Shown here: piece by piece, positions 32,702 through 41,319 of the stretch
Position numbering within the stretch: position 1 is the first letter of the stretch
How the letters are laid out: the number at the start of each line of letters is the position of its first letter
Virus record (IMG/VR): IMGVR_UViG_3300042878_002960
Span: 1-61,868 of that record
Length of the DNA stretch: 61,868 nucleotides
Source: a virus
Reading direction: 5' to 3' (one strand)
Translations under genes and position numbers: made by a program
Notes under the pieces: generated by a model
Database searches by the model: none
What the model was told of the DNA's origin: nothing
Seen by the model: the letters and a program-made list of their open reading frames with translations, nothing else

Positions 32702-33397
32702 TTATCTATTACCATATTTTCGCAAATTGGTCTGAATTCTTTTAATATGGTCTTTCAACAAAACATACTTTTCATTAATCTCACCTCTAGTGTCATAGAA
32801 GTCATCTATTGTTGAATTCATAATCTCTTGATTTCTTTTATCTTTATCCTTTAACTTAGCTTGCCATATACTAAATAATTTACCTGGATCGTATTTATTT
32901 TTAGGATGACCAGCAATTAAAAATCTTGGAACAGAATTCATTTCTATTCTATGTACCATTTTAATTTGTAAAGCATTATATTCGACTAAAGCATATTCAA
33001 ATCCATATTTAATTAACTCAGCATACATACCCTCATAACTAACCGCTAATGGCTGATCTTTTTCAAAATCTTCTTCCTTCATAAAATTATCAAATAAAAA
33101 AGCTCTGACTTCTAATGGTATAAAGTTAAAATTCACACCAAATATAATTATTTGATTGCTTATCTTTTTATAGTTAGTAACAAAAATTGGAGACCACTTC
33201 ATCCAATTGGAATCATCTAAATAATGAAAATGATAAAAATTACCAGGTAATATATCACTAACACTAATAGACTTTACACTTTTATCAGATTTTTGATACT
33301 TTTCATAAAAATAAAGTGAATTGTTTTTGAAGTTATCAGCTAACCCATCACCATCAACTAACATTCTCAATCCTATTCTATCTACTAATTCTCCCAT
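32702..33397 (-). CDS. Probable DNA end protector / head protein, gp2-like
   Basis: 231 residues from the ATG at 33397; the frame opens at 33460, but that would overlap the divergent gp4 gene and its promoter. FYHFHYLDDSNWMKWSPIFV, then IIFGVNFNFIPLEVRAFLFDNF resembles a family in T4-like phages with FHY and GxNxxYIP patterns, often annotated as gp2. Position next to gp4 agrees, since genes 2 and 4 are neighbours in T4. T4 gp2 protects DNA ends from RecBCD. The assignment is tentative; another structural protein is possible. Confidence 0.45.
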   Translation of the reverse strand: MGELVDRIGLRMLVDGDGLADNFKNNSLYFYEKYQKSDKSVKSISVSDILPGNFYHFHYLDDSNWMKWSPIFVTNYKKISNQIIIFGVNFNFIPLEVRAFLFDNFMKEEDFEKDQPLAVSYEGMYAELIKYGFEYALVEYNALQIKMVHRIEMNSVPRFLIAGHPKNKYDPGKLFSIWQAKLKDKDKRNQEIMNSTIDDFYDTRGEINEKYVLLKDHIKRIQTNLRKYGNR

Positions 33398-33441
33398 GGA
33401 AATCTGTTTTCTTTTATATATAAAATAAACTAATCCAAGGT

Positions 33442-33969
33442 ATGTTAAATTCAAAACCAAATAATGCTAACTACAATCAAGGTAACTATATACCAAAGTA
33501 TAAAGACAAAGTAATTAAATTGAATACACAAGGGGGCGTATATTATAGAAGTTCTTGGGAGAAGAAGATAATGACTTGGTTAGATAATAACAAAACTATC
33601 ACTAAATGGGGTGCTGAGTGTATGAGAATACCTTATCAAATGACTCACTTTGATAATGGTGATACTAAAGTAAAAGAACATTGTTATTATCCTGACTTCT
33701 ATTATGAGATGAGAAACTCTGAAGGAGTACTTAAACAAGTCGTTGTAGAGGTTAAACCATTCAAAGAGTATAAGATGGTTCAAGACTTAAATGAAGGCAA
33801 CCTAGTCGTTCCTGAGAATGGAATGAAGAAGTTGAAAAATTTTGAGTATGATCTTAAAATGGCTTACAAGAATAAGAACAAATGGGAGACTATGATTAAC
33901 TGGTGTAATATGAAAGGTTATGAATTTATCATCATAACTGAACAACATCTAAAGAAATTTAACCTTTAA
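33442..33969 (+). CDS. 4: Head completion nuclease-like protein, gp4-like
   Basis: 175 residues. VYYRSSWEKKIMTWLDNN near residue 35, KWGAECMRIPY, HCYYPDFYYEM and VVVEVKPFKEY form the PD-(D/E)xK endonuclease-like fold of T4 gp4 (gp50/65), which finishes the head after packaging. The Asp in YPDF and the E-x-K in VEVKP are the expected metal site. It is divergent from the gp2-like gene, as a pair. Confidence 0.88.
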   Translation: MLNSKPNNANYNQGNYIPKYKDKVIKLNTQGGVYYRSSWEKKIMTWLDNNKTITKWGAECMRIPYQMTHFDNGDTKVKEHCYYPDFYYEMRNSEGVLKQVVVEVKPFKEYKMVQDLNEGNLVVPENGMKKLKNFEYDLKMAYKNKNKWETMINWCNMKGYEFIIITEQHLKKFNL

Positions 33970-34306
33970 TCTTATAAATAAGTATAATTAATATAAAAAT
34001 TATAGAAATACTTGGTAAAATATTATCCCATATAATATAAAGTTTTCTACTTATATGGTAGAATGGAAATCTAAGTAAATGTAAAAGTGTTAAAAATATA
34101 AACAAACTTGATTGAGATGACCAAATACCAATAATCATCCAAACCCAAAACATTAGTCTGAAGACATAATGTAAGATATCAAATCTACTAAAAGACTTAA
34201 CATCTAAAGACTTAATACTAATATCTAATCTAGTTTTATTAAAGACATAATAAACCTCGTTAAAAGCAAATAAAATAGATATTAGGTAAAATAAAATAAT
34301 CATCAT
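33959..34306 (-). CDS. Small integral membrane protein
   Basis: 115 residues. Hydrophobic segments at about 2-20, 45-62, 66-84 and 95-113 suggest four membrane spans, with basic residues between. Family unknown. It is convergent with gp4 (11-nt overlap of the 3' ends) and its ATG overlaps the end of the upstream 101-residue gene by 4 nt. Confidence 0.6.
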   Translation of the reverse strand: MMIILFYLISILFAFNEVYYVFNKTRLDISIKSLDVKSFSRFDILHYVFRLMFWVWMIIGIWSSQSSLFIFLTLLHLLRFPFYHISRKLYIIWDNILPSISIIFILIILIYKIKG

Positions 34307-34608
34307 ATAGTATCGGTGTTAAATATTATTTCTTCAAATTTTAATAAATTTTGAAAAGCTGATTCATTAATTTTAACAGACTTATCTTCAATAATCATAT
34401 TAAATATTTTATCTTCTACAAAAACTTCTACCCATTCTCCAACAATTCTATCATATTCATTAGGAATAATTGAATTATCTCGACTTCCATAGATAGAAGA
34501 TACATAGATATCTCTTTCTTTAACATTTAAATGTAATGAACACCCATCACTAAGAAATCCCTCTTTGGTATTAGATTCTTCCCAAAGTTGTAATATTACT
34601 TTATTCAT
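34303..34608 (-). CDS. Hypothetical protein
   Basis: 101 residues, acidic and probably beta-rich, with SDGCSLHLNVKERDIYVSS and EWVEVFVEDKIFNMII. No family recognised. It is the first gene of a pair with the membrane protein at 33959 (ATGA overlap) and is divergent from glutamine synthetase. Confidence 0.55.
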   Translation of the reverse strand: MNKVILQLWEESNTKEGFLSDGCSLHLNVKERDIYVSSIYGSRDNSIIPNEYDRIVGEWVEVFVEDKIFNMIIEDKSVKINESAFQNLLKFEEIIFNTDTI

Positions 34609-34690
34609 TTTTAAATTTTTGTATTTATTTTAGTGATCTAATTAAACAAAGTTTAGTAAAAAACATAAAATAAAAAAAAACAAATCATTT

Positions 34691-35785
34691 ATGAGTAATA
34701 TCAAACTAGAGTACATTTGGCTTGATGGTTCAAACCCTCAACAACTTAGAAGTAAAACTAAAATCGCTTCAGAAATTAATTCAATGAATCCTTCCGCCTA
34801 TTCAATATGGTCATTTGACGGAAGTTCAACGTTACAAGCACAATCAGGTAAAGGTAAAAACACAGACTGTTTATTAAAACCCGTATTTGTAACATACGAT
34901 CCATTTAGAAAAGGATTAAACAAATTAGTTTTCTGTGAAGTTCTTAACCCAGACGGAACACAACACGAAACAAACAACAGAAGAACATTAGCTGAAAAAG
35001 TTAATGAATTGGGTATCAATTCAGGTGATAAATTAGAACTTCCTTGGTTTGGCTGGGAACAAGAATACACTCTTACACACAAACCAATGATTCCATTTGG
35101 CATTGGTGAAGGTATTCCATTAGGATTTACTTTGGATCCAAATTCAACACCAAGACCTCAAGGTGACTACTACTGTGGTATCGGATCTGATAATGTAGTT
35201 GGTAGAGACATTGTTGAAGAACATATGAATATGTGTATGGAAATTGGTTTAGATATTTCCGGTATTAATGCTGAAGTTCTTTTAGGACAATGGGAATATC
35301 AAATTGGACCAGTTACTGCTTTAGAAGGTTCTGACCAATTATGGGTTTCTCGTTATTTGTTACAAAGAGTTGCTGAAAAATATAATGTTAAAGTTTCTTT
35401 ACATCCTAAACCACTAAAAGGCGACTGGAACGGAACAGGTTGTCATGTTAACTTCTCTACTAAAGAAATGAGAGAAGAAGGCGGATTAGACATCATTAAA
35501 GAAACTATGTCTAAATTAGAAAAGTATCAAAGAGAACACATTGCGGTTTACGGATTACATAACGACCAAAGATTAACTGGTGCTCACGAAACATCAAGTA
35601 TCAATGATTTCAGTTACGGCTTCTCTACAAGAGACACATCTATCAGAATTCCAGCACAAGCAATTGTTGAAGGAAAAGGCTACTTTGAAGATAGAAGACC
35701 AGCTTCTAACTGTGATCCTTACCAAGTATCACTTAGAATGTTACAAACAGTTTATTCTGAATTTGAGGTTTCAACAGAAGCATAA
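34691..35785 (+). CDS. glnII: Glutamine synthetase, type II (eukaryotic-like GSII)
   Basis: 364 residues. It makes glutamine from glutamate, ammonia and ATP. The start LEYIWLDGSNPQQLRSKTKI matches the GSII N-terminus, WFGWEQEYTL carries the first metal-binding Glu pair, WEYQIGPVTALEGSDQLWV follows the GSII pattern, GDWNGTGCHVNFSTKEM is the glutamate/ATP site, and DRRPASNCDPYQV is the C-terminal signature. The length is that of GSII (about 340-370), not of bacterial GSI (about 470). All key blocks look intact, so the enzyme is probably active. Flanked by phage genes and closed by its own terminator. It may feed nucleotide and amino acid synthesis during infection. Confidence 0.93.
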   Translation: MSNIKLEYIWLDGSNPQQLRSKTKIASEINSMNPSAYSIWSFDGSSTLQAQSGKGKNTDCLLKPVFVTYDPFRKGLNKLVFCEVLNPDGTQHETNNRRTLAEKVNELGINSGDKLELPWFGWEQEYTLTHKPMIPFGIGEGIPLGFTLDPNSTPRPQGDYYCGIGSDNVVGRDIVEEHMNMCMEIGLDISGINAEVLLGQWEYQIGPVTALEGSDQLWVSRYLLQRVAEKYNVKVSLHPKPLKGDWNGTGCHVNFSTKEMREEGGLDIIKETMSKLEKYQREHIAVYGLHNDQRLTGAHETSSINDFSYGFSTRDTSIRIPAQAIVEGKGYFEDRRPASNCDPYQVSLRMLQTVYSEFEVSTEA

Positions 35786-35803
35786 CATAAATGATTATAA
35801 AGT

Positions 35804-35832
35804 AAAAATCCACTCAATTGAGTGGATTTTTT
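35804..35832. terminator. Terminator after glutamine synthetase
   Basis: Stem AAAAATCCACTC/GAGTGGATTTTT around AATT, with T tract, 19 nt after the stop. Confidence 0.85.
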
Positions 35833-35884
35833 ATTTTAAAGATGTTTTGAATTTTTTCCTTTCGTCTTTTCTGTCTTGAAGGAA

Positions 35885-35935
35885 ATATAGTTATAGGTAT
35901 GCTACTAGTACTAAATGCTGGTGTCATAACTATAT
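35885..35935. repeat. Inverted repeat downstream of the gp55-like gene
   Basis: ATATAGTTAT (35885-35894) and ATAACTATAT (35926-35935) are perfect inverted copies separated by 31 nt that contain AGTACT. There is no T tract, so it is not a simple terminator. It lies 15 nt after the stop of the late sigma gene. Confidence 0.45.
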
Positions 35936-35949
35936 CAAATGTTTTTAGA

Positions 35950-36315
35950 TTAAAGTGAGTGGAGTCCTTGTCCATCGTTTGAACCTTCAATTGAAATTAA
36001 TTTGATTAAGTGTTCGTTATCGCCTTTTTTCTTGTAAAGTTCATTATAACCTTTGGCAATTCCTCTTTTGAAGACCTCTGTAAAGTATGCGAAGGCATTA
36101 ACAGATTTATCTTCATTAAAATTATACCAGTTTTGGAACATATCTAATAGTCCTGATTGGTAACAGTCTAATTTATCATCATTAGACCAATATCTCATTT
36201 TTTTGATTGTTTTTTTGGCAAGTAGTTCTAACATTTTCTCTGCGTTTCTAGTTAGTTTGCCTTGTGCTTTTGATACTATTACTTCAATGTATAAGTCTTT
36301 GTTGTTTAGGTACAT
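35950..36315 (-). CDS. 55: Late-transcription sigma factor, gp55-like
   Basis: 121 residues. It begins MYLNNKDLYIEVIVSKAQGK, close to the T4 gp55 start with YVNNKELLQAII, and continues with LLDMFQNWYNFNEDKSVNAFAYFTEVFKRGI, parallel to gp55 GLHNFDETKY...HAYITQACFNAF. T4 gp55 (185 residues) directs RNA polymerase to TATAAATA late promoters; AATATATA-type boxes in front of virion genes here are its likely targets. The C-terminal third of gp55, which contacts the clamp, is shorter or replaced. Confidence 0.78.
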   Translation of the reverse strand: MYLNNKDLYIEVIVSKAQGKLTRNAEKMLELLAKKTIKKMRYWSNDDKLDCYQSGLLDMFQNWYNFNEDKSVNAFAYFTEVFKRGIAKGYNELYKKKGDNEHLIKLISIEGSNDGQGLHSL

Positions 36316-36358
36316 TCATTGATACTTATTTTTTAAGGCTCTAACTTTAGAGACCTTT

Positions 36359-36382
36359 CATGTTATACGTTTATGTAACATG
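36359..36382. promoter_or_regulatory. Palindromic element upstream of the gp55-like gene
   Basis: CATGTTA (36359-36365) and TAACATG (36376-36382) are inverted copies with a 10-nt spacer, 44 nt before the sigma gene start. It could be an operator or an mRNA hairpin in the leader. Confidence 0.4.
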
Positions 36383-36400
36383 TAAGTTTATTTTAAAATA

Positions 36401-36430
36401 AAAAATCCTCAAATTTCTTTGAGGATTTTT
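36401..36430. terminator. Terminator
   Basis: Stem AAAATCCTCAAA/TTTGAGGATTTT with loop TTTC, 14 nt after the stop of the gene ending at 36445 (minus strand). Confidence 0.85.
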
Positions 36431-36444
36431 ATTAATATTTAATA

Positions 36445-37728
36445 TTAAAGTTTAATTCTTTCGTTATATTGAAGTTCTTTAGTAGCTTGTAATTCAGTAT
36501 CTAAGTTGTCTTTTCTTTTCTCTAAGTTTTTAAGAGCTGTAGTTAAAACTTCTGATTCACCAATCATTTGGATAGAACCTTTAACTTTAGAGATATTGAA
36601 ATTAACATCTTCTAATTTCAAAGTGATTTCTCTTTCTTTATCTTCAAGTTTTCTTTTAACGATTAATTCTTTATCTAATTTATTTTCAAAGAAATAAGTT
36701 AAATCATAGTTTAATTCGTTTCTTACTTCGTTTACTAATTCTAAAGCAGATTCGTATTTGAAGAATGAGTTACCATATCTTTCATCACATCTGTAAACAA
36801 AAGTATTGTTTTTGTAATTGAAAGCAAATAATTCTAAATAAGGGTTGATTAAGTTGTTAACTTTTTTAACAACATCTAACTCTACAAATTTATCTAAGTT
36901 TTTAGAAACTTCAACTAAAATAGGATAGAAATTTTTGTTTACGATTGGAATAATTGGAGAAGAGAATAAAGATTCTAATGTAGTTTCTTCATTTAATTCA
37001 TCATCGTTGATATAAAGACCAGATTTTTTACCAACAGCTAAACCAATTGTTAAGTATTCAGAAATTCTAAAGTTAACTCTATCTTCAGAAACTTGAGCAT
37101 ACTTCATTGCTGTTTCTAACATTCTTAAAGATTTTAAAGATTCTTCATCTTTAACGTGATTTTCTAATAATGTTTTTTCAATTGTATTTTCAGATAATAA
37201 GAACCATGAATCTTTAACTAAAGCAACGTGACCATCTTCTACTTGCTCAACAATAGTGAATGTAGACTCACCTTTACCACCACTTAAAAGATTTGATCTT
37301 TTTTCAGGTGATTTTGTTAAATTATGAACAAATAACTTAACTTCTGGAACCCAGTCATAAACAGCCAATTCATTAAGAATTTTTGACATTCTATCTTGGT
37401 CAGTTTCTAAATTAATAGTTTGAAGAACAACATTCAAAGGTTGTCTGTAAAGTTCTCCTTGATTCTTAGAGTTAAGAACATTATATAAATTTTTTAATTC
37501 ATATAATAATTCATAATTTTTCATATCATCATTAAGATTCTCTAAAAGAGATTTAACGCTCTTATCATAAGTGTATGGTTTAAGTCTATCGTTAAGAGAA
37601 ACTATGATTTGCTTTTCAGATAACTGATTACAAGCATTCATATGTCCCTCAACTATCACAGAAACTTCCTCCTGGTCAAGAGTAAGGTCCTTTTTGAAGT
37701 TAAATAACTCAAGTTTAAGATTCTTCAT
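36445..37728 (-). CDS. Hypothetical, probably structural, coiled-coil protein
   Basis: 427 residues, family not recognised. Mostly helical; the last 80 residues are strongly coiled coil (LEDKEREITLKLEDVNFNIS and LEKRKDNLDTELQAT). A TAATATATAG box with the upstream GACTTTTT element and an A-rich leader precede the ATG, as for the capsid and sheath genes, which points to late and strong expression. A virion or assembly protein is likely by context. Confidence 0.65.
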   Translation of the reverse strand: MKNLKLELFNFKKDLTLDQEEVSVIVEGHMNACNQLSEKQIIVSLNDRLKPYTYDKSVKSLLENLNDDMKNYELLYELKNLYNVLNSKNQGELYRQPLNVVLQTINLETDQDRMSKILNELAVYDWVPEVKLFVHNLTKSPEKRSNLLSGGKGESTFTIVEQVEDGHVALVKDSWFLLSENTIEKTLLENHVKDEESLKSLRMLETAMKYAQVSEDRVNFRISEYLTIGLAVGKKSGLYINDDELNEETTLESLFSSPIIPIVNKNFYPILVEVSKNLDKFVELDVVKKVNNLINPYLELFAFNYKNNTFVYRCDERYGNSFFKYESALELVNEVRNELNYDLTYFFENKLDKELIVKRKLEDKEREITLKLEDVNFNISKVKGSIQMIGESEVLTTALKNLEKRKDNLDTELQATKELQYNERIKL

Positions 37729-37808
37729 ATTTTAAAATATTTTTTTTTATATACTCTATATATTATAGATAAAAAGTCATTTTTTACCATTTTTAAATTT
37801 ATTTATTA

Positions 37809-38864
37809 TTAAGGGTTTGATGCGTCTGCGGGTCCTTGAGAACCATTCGGATTTATTATATTTCCTGATGCTTTTTCTCTTGCTTTTAATATATTATTAA
37901 ACCATCTTGTTCTCTTAGGAGAAACAATCAAGTAATCAGAGTTAGTAAATGATCCATATCCATCACTAGGAGAAGATGCTGATGATTGTGTATTATAGAA
38001 ACTAGTAGTTGCGCCATAAGGAGGAACATCTCTAACGCCTAATCCACCACCAGAGCTAGTGTCGGTTCTAGATCCACCAGGACCAGGACCACCAGGTCTG
38101 TTATTAGCACCACCAGGTCCACCTGGCATACCAGGTTGTTGAAAATAATCAGAAACCCCGCCATTAAGAGCAAATCCGTTCAAATCACTCATACCTGAAC
38201 CATATGATTGTGGATAACCAGTACTATTAATTCTATCACTTCTAAATGCGGGATAGTAAGTTTCGACTGTAAAAGAAACTTTCATCTTGATATTATTATC
38301 AGATGTTAAATTCTTTTCTCTAGACATTTCAATTTGATTTGAATCAGGCATTAAAATAACAGCATCAATATTCATAAAGTTATACTCAAAGTACATAAAC
38401 TTATATAACCAAAGAGTATCCATAATAGCCTGAGAACATTTGAATGTGTCTATCTCAGAACTTAATAATATTTCTAAATCATAATTTACTGTAATAGGAA
38501 CCGCTCTAACTTTAGCGATTACTTTTCTAATTTCTACTTCATTCTCAACAACCATTCTTAACCAAACATTAGGGTTGGCAAATTCATCAGATTTAATGTT
38601 GAAACCAGTCATAGTTAAATGACCTCTTGGTATCATATCCGTATTTAATTCAACAAATCTGTTTTCAGAAACTATATCATCAGAAAATGAATCTAAAAGA
38701 AATCTTTCATCCCCTGTCAAAGAGTAATAAAAAGGAACTTGAACATAAACATCACCACTAGTGAATCTGTTAATCCACTTGACTTGTCCTTCTAACGTAT
38801 CTAAAACACAAACTGTTAAATCTCTAAAAAATACGTCTTCAAAATTAAATCTTTCTCCTATCAT
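37809..38864 (-). CDS. 15: Tail completion / sheath terminator, gp15-like
   Basis: 351 residues. Residues about 95-215 hold VWLRMVVENEVEIRKVIAKV, VPITVNYDLEILLSSEID and a segment ending in VSFTVETYYPAFR, which resembles the core of T4 gp15 (and the related gp3), proteins that cap the tail. The C-terminal 120 residues are Gly, Pro and Ser-rich (PGMPGGPGGANN) and likely disordered; T4 gp15 (272 residues) lacks them. A TTAATATATA box lies 5 nt before the ATG. The assignment is moderate. Confidence 0.55.
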   Translation of the reverse strand: MIGERFNFEDVFFRDLTVCVLDTLEGQVKWINRFTSGDVYVQVPFYYSLTGDERFLLDSFSDDIVSENRFVELNTDMIPRGHLTMTGFNIKSDEFANPNVWLRMVVENEVEIRKVIAKVRAVPITVNYDLEILLSSEIDTFKCSQAIMDTLWLYKFMYFEYNFMNIDAVILMPDSNQIEMSREKNLTSDNNIKMKVSFTVETYYPAFRSDRINSTGYPQSYGSGMSDLNGFALNGGVSDYFQQPGMPGGPGGANNRPGGPGPGGSRTDTSSGGGLGVRDVPPYGATTSFYNTQSSASSPSDGYGSFTNSDYLIVSPKRTRWFNNILKAREKASGNIINPNGSQGPADASNP

Positions 38865-38869
38865 ATCGG

Positions 38870-38877
38870 TATATATT
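38870..38877 (-). promoter_or_regulatory. Late-type promoter box, near-leaderless start
   Basis: AATATATA on the minus strand, 5 nt before the ATG at 38864 of the gp15-like gene. Confidence 0.55.
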
Positions 38878-38931
38878 AAATATAAACTTTCTCTTCATGA
38901 GATTATATACCTATTAACTAATTGAATAAAT

Positions 38932-39894
38932 ATGTCTGTTAAATCATTACTCTTATGGGAAAAGTGGCGTCCAAAAACTATGGATGATGTTATTCTTTTA
39001 CCTAGAATTAAAAAACATTTTGAAAATGGTGTTAACCAAAACTTTATATTTTACGGTCACTTTGGTACCGGAAAAACCAGTTTGGCTAGAATCCTTATTG
39101 GTAAATACACAAAGGATAAGCCGTATCTTGAATTAAACTCGTCTTTATATACATCTATTGATGTGTTAAGAAGTGAGATTGAAGATTTCTGTAAATTTAC
39201 TCCAATGATGGAGACAGATTCTGATATTAAATACATCTTTTTAGATGAATTTGAAAGAGTATCGGCTCAATTTCAAGATGCCTTCAAAGCATTTATTGAA
39301 AAATATAATAAGAATGTTAGATTCATTATTACAACCAATCACTTAAATAAAATTTCTGATGGTATTAAGTCTAGAATTCCTCAAATTAATTTTGATTGTC
39401 AAAGTCTTGAAGAAGAAAAGTATCTTAAACAAGAAGTTTATAAAAGAATCAATAATGTAATTCTACCAAAAGAAGGTAAAGAAATTCCTAAAGAAGATTT
39501 GGCTTCTATTATTACTAAAAAGTTTCCAGACTTTAGGTCTATAATGGTTGAAGTTCAAAACTATTTAGAAACTGGTAGTTTAGGTGAAAATTCATCCAAT
39601 GTATCTAATAAAGTAAAATTAGATTTATACTCTTGTATTTATGATAAATCATTAGACTATGAGAAAATCTATCACTTCTTAATGACTAACTTTGGTGCTG
39701 AAAAGATTGATGTAATGATTAGACTTTTAGGAAAACCATTTATTGATTGGTCTATATCAGAAAGTAAAAATATAGATAAACTATTTGAATGTAATTTTAT
39801 CATATCAGATTATTCATCTAAATTAGAAACCAATACAGATCCTATAGTTCTAGGTCTAACCATTGTTGGTAAATTCAGAGATATACTATTATAA
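38932..39894 (+). CDS. 44: Sliding clamp loader large subunit, gp44-like
   Basis: 320 residues, as in T4 gp44 (319). AAA+ ATPase that opens and loads the gp45 clamp. WEKWRPKTMDDVIL is the usual clamp-loader start, FYGHFGTGKTSLARIL is Walker A, YIFLDEFERVS is Walker B, IITTNHLNKI is sensor 1, and SRIPQINFDC follows as in T4 gp44. The final 100 residues form the helical collar. Gene 62 (the small subunit) is not seen beside it. Confidence 0.93.
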   Translation: MSVKSLLLWEKWRPKTMDDVILLPRIKKHFENGVNQNFIFYGHFGTGKTSLARILIGKYTKDKPYLELNSSLYTSIDVLRSEIEDFCKFTPMMETDSDIKYIFLDEFERVSAQFQDAFKAFIEKYNKNVRFIITTNHLNKISDGIKSRIPQINFDCQSLEEEKYLKQEVYKRINNVILPKEGKEIPKEDLASIITKKFPDFRSIMVEVQNYLETGSLGENSSNVSNKVKLDLYSCIYDKSLDYEKIYHFLMTNFGAEKIDVMIRLLGKPFIDWSISESKNIDKLFECNFIISDYSSKLETNTDPIVLGLTIVGKFRDILL

Positions 39895-39914
39895 CAAAAG
39901 AGCCATAATATATT

Positions 39915-39922
39915 AATATATA
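39915..39922 (+). promoter_or_regulatory. Late-type promoter box, leaderless start
   Basis: AATATATA, 4 nt before the gp25 ATG at 39927. Confidence 0.6.
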
Positions 39923-39926
39923 TGTT

Positions 39927-40301
39927 ATGGCTTTTGATTTTTCAGACTTCTATATTATTTACCCCGGTCATCCAAGATTCAATGATATTCAAATCATTGA
40001 GGATGATGTTATTAGAGTTATTATACAAAAATGGGAATTAATGATATTTACAAATAAAGGTGAATTATTTTGTGATCCTGAGTTTGGTGGCGACTTACCA
40101 AAATATTTACACGAAACAAGGCTATCAGCCGAAACAATAGAAAGTGAATTAAGAGCTCAAGTAAGAGAATATATTACCGAACTAGAATCTATAAATTATA
40201 CACTACAAGTTAATTTTTATGAGGATCCTGAAAGATACCAAGAGTACATGGAAATAAATTTTCAAATAGCAGACTATGAGGTTTATGCTGTTGTAACTTA
40301 A
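39927..40301 (+). CDS. 25: Baseplate wedge protein, gp25-like
   Basis: 124 residues (T4 gp25 is 132). It joins baseplate wedges to the first sheath ring. MIFTNKGELFCDPEFGGDLPKYL carries the gp25/W-family motif (T-x-x-G-E-x-x-x-x-P-x-F-G), followed by a helix with SELRAQVREYI and beta strands that finish the fold. A late box lies 4 nt upstream. Confidence 0.9.
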   Translation: MAFDFSDFYIIYPGHPRFNDIQIIEDDVIRVIIQKWELMIFTNKGELFCDPEFGGDLPKYLHETRLSAETIESELRAQVREYITELESINYTLQVNFYEDPERYQEYMEINFQIADYEVYAVVT

Positions 40302-40308
40302 ATATATA
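40301..40308 (+). promoter_or_regulatory. Late-type promoter box, leaderless start
   Basis: AATATATA, 4 nt before the ATG at 40313; it overlaps the stop of gp25. Confidence 0.55.
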
Positions 40309-40312
40309 AAGT

Positions 40313-40711
40313 ATGAGATACATTAAAACATTTGAGTCTTATATTGATAATGAACTAATATCTAACATGGAGTTTTATAAAGTTACTTCAGATGAAAAAA
40401 CTTTATTTAAACCATCATTTGGTGCTAAAAAAGGTGAAACCGATTTTTATCAATTAAGATTAGATGGTAAACCTATAGTTGAAATAGAAGTTAATCCAAA
40501 TTCAAATTACGGTAAACCTGAAATAATGTCAGCATTTTCAGATATGAAAGGTAAAGGATTAGGTGAATATCTTGCTAAGAAAGTACTTGATATATATCTT
40601 ATTGATGAGGTATTTGTAAGATGTACAAAGGATAGTAAAAAGTTCTGGCAAAGATGTGGTGCCACAGTTGTTGATTCAAAAGATCCGTACTTACTACATT
40701 TTATTAAATAG
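40313..40711 (+). CDS. GNAT-like acetyltransferase with capsid-targeting-like N-terminus
   Basis: 132 residues. It starts MRYIKTFESYID, one of the best copies of the shared N-terminal signature. The rest resembles a GNAT domain: a strand pair around RLDGKPIVEIEV, DMKGKGLGEYLAKKVLD as the acetyl-CoA loop and helix (GxGxG-like), and FVRCTKDSKKFWQRCGATVV as the closing strand-helix-strand. It may modify a host protein after ejection, like the T4 packaged enzyme Alt in concept. Its own leaderless promoter lies upstream. Confidence 0.65.
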   Translation: MRYIKTFESYIDNELISNMEFYKVTSDEKTLFKPSFGAKKGETDFYQLRLDGKPIVEIEVNPNSNYGKPEIMSAFSDMKGKGLGEYLAKKVLDIYLIDEVFVRCTKDSKKFWQRCGATVVDSKDPYLLHFIK

Positions 40712-41315
40712 GGCAACTATTAGCAGTATAAATATACTTATAATCTCTTTTAATTTTAACTCCTAAACTCTCAGCAGTAGTAACAACATCTTCTAAACAC
40801 TCAGAATCAGCACCACCGACAATTGTAACTTCTTTACCATTAAGTGACTTTAATAATTCATATAGTTTTATAGGACAGTGAAACCAAACGTGATTATTGT
40901 TTATGTAAGTAATAATAGTTCCTTCTTTAGTATTGAATATATCACCTTTCTTTAATAAACTCTTATCTTCTTTATCAGAAATTTCATCATAAACTTCTTT
41001 ATCTAATACTTTCTTATAGAAATCAGCATCTACTTTGTAGTTATACCTTTTCTCAATAAGGTCTTTTTGATTAGTAAAATGATAAAGATCTTTATGAATA
41101 GGAATTACAGGTGTTTCATCATATAAATAATCTTTATCTACATTCTTACCATCTGTATGATTATCCCAAATTTGATAAACATTTTGAAAGTTATTACAAT
41201 ACTTCTTTAATTCATTAAGATACATTTCTGAAAAGAACTTTCTAAATGATTTTTGAACATCAACTATAATTAATGTTCCGCCACTATGACTCTCAAATGT
41301 TTTAATGAATTTCAT
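40704..41315 (-). CDS. Isochorismatase/nicotinamidase-like hydrolase with targeting-like N-terminus
   Basis: 203 residues from the ATG at 41315, set by an AATATATA box 4 nt upstream. After MKFIKTFESHSGG comes LIIVDVQKSF, the first strand and Asp of the cysteine-hydrolase (isochorismatase) fold, IEKRYNYK for the Lys, and VTIVGGADSECLEDVVTTA with the nucleophile Cys. Such enzymes cleave amide or vinyl-ether bonds, for example nicotinamide. The central region is longer than usual. The substrate is unknown; a link to NAD metabolism with NADAR is possible. Confidence 0.6.
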   Translation of the reverse strand: MKFIKTFESHSGGTLIIVDVQKSFRKFFSEMYLNELKKYCNNFQNVYQIWDNHTDGKNVDKDYLYDETPVIPIHKDLYHFTNQKDLIEKRYNYKVDADFYKKVLDKEVYDEISDKEDKSLLKKGDIFNTKEGTIITYINNNHVWFHCPIKLYELLKSLNGKEVTIVGGADSECLEDVVTTAESLGVKIKRDYKYIYTANSCPI

Positions 41316-41319
41316 AAAG

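Noticed and set aside
33398-33460. Longer start for the gp2-like gene
   Set aside because: It would overlap the divergent gp4 gene and remove its upstream region; the ATG at 33397 has a TATATAAAA box upstream.
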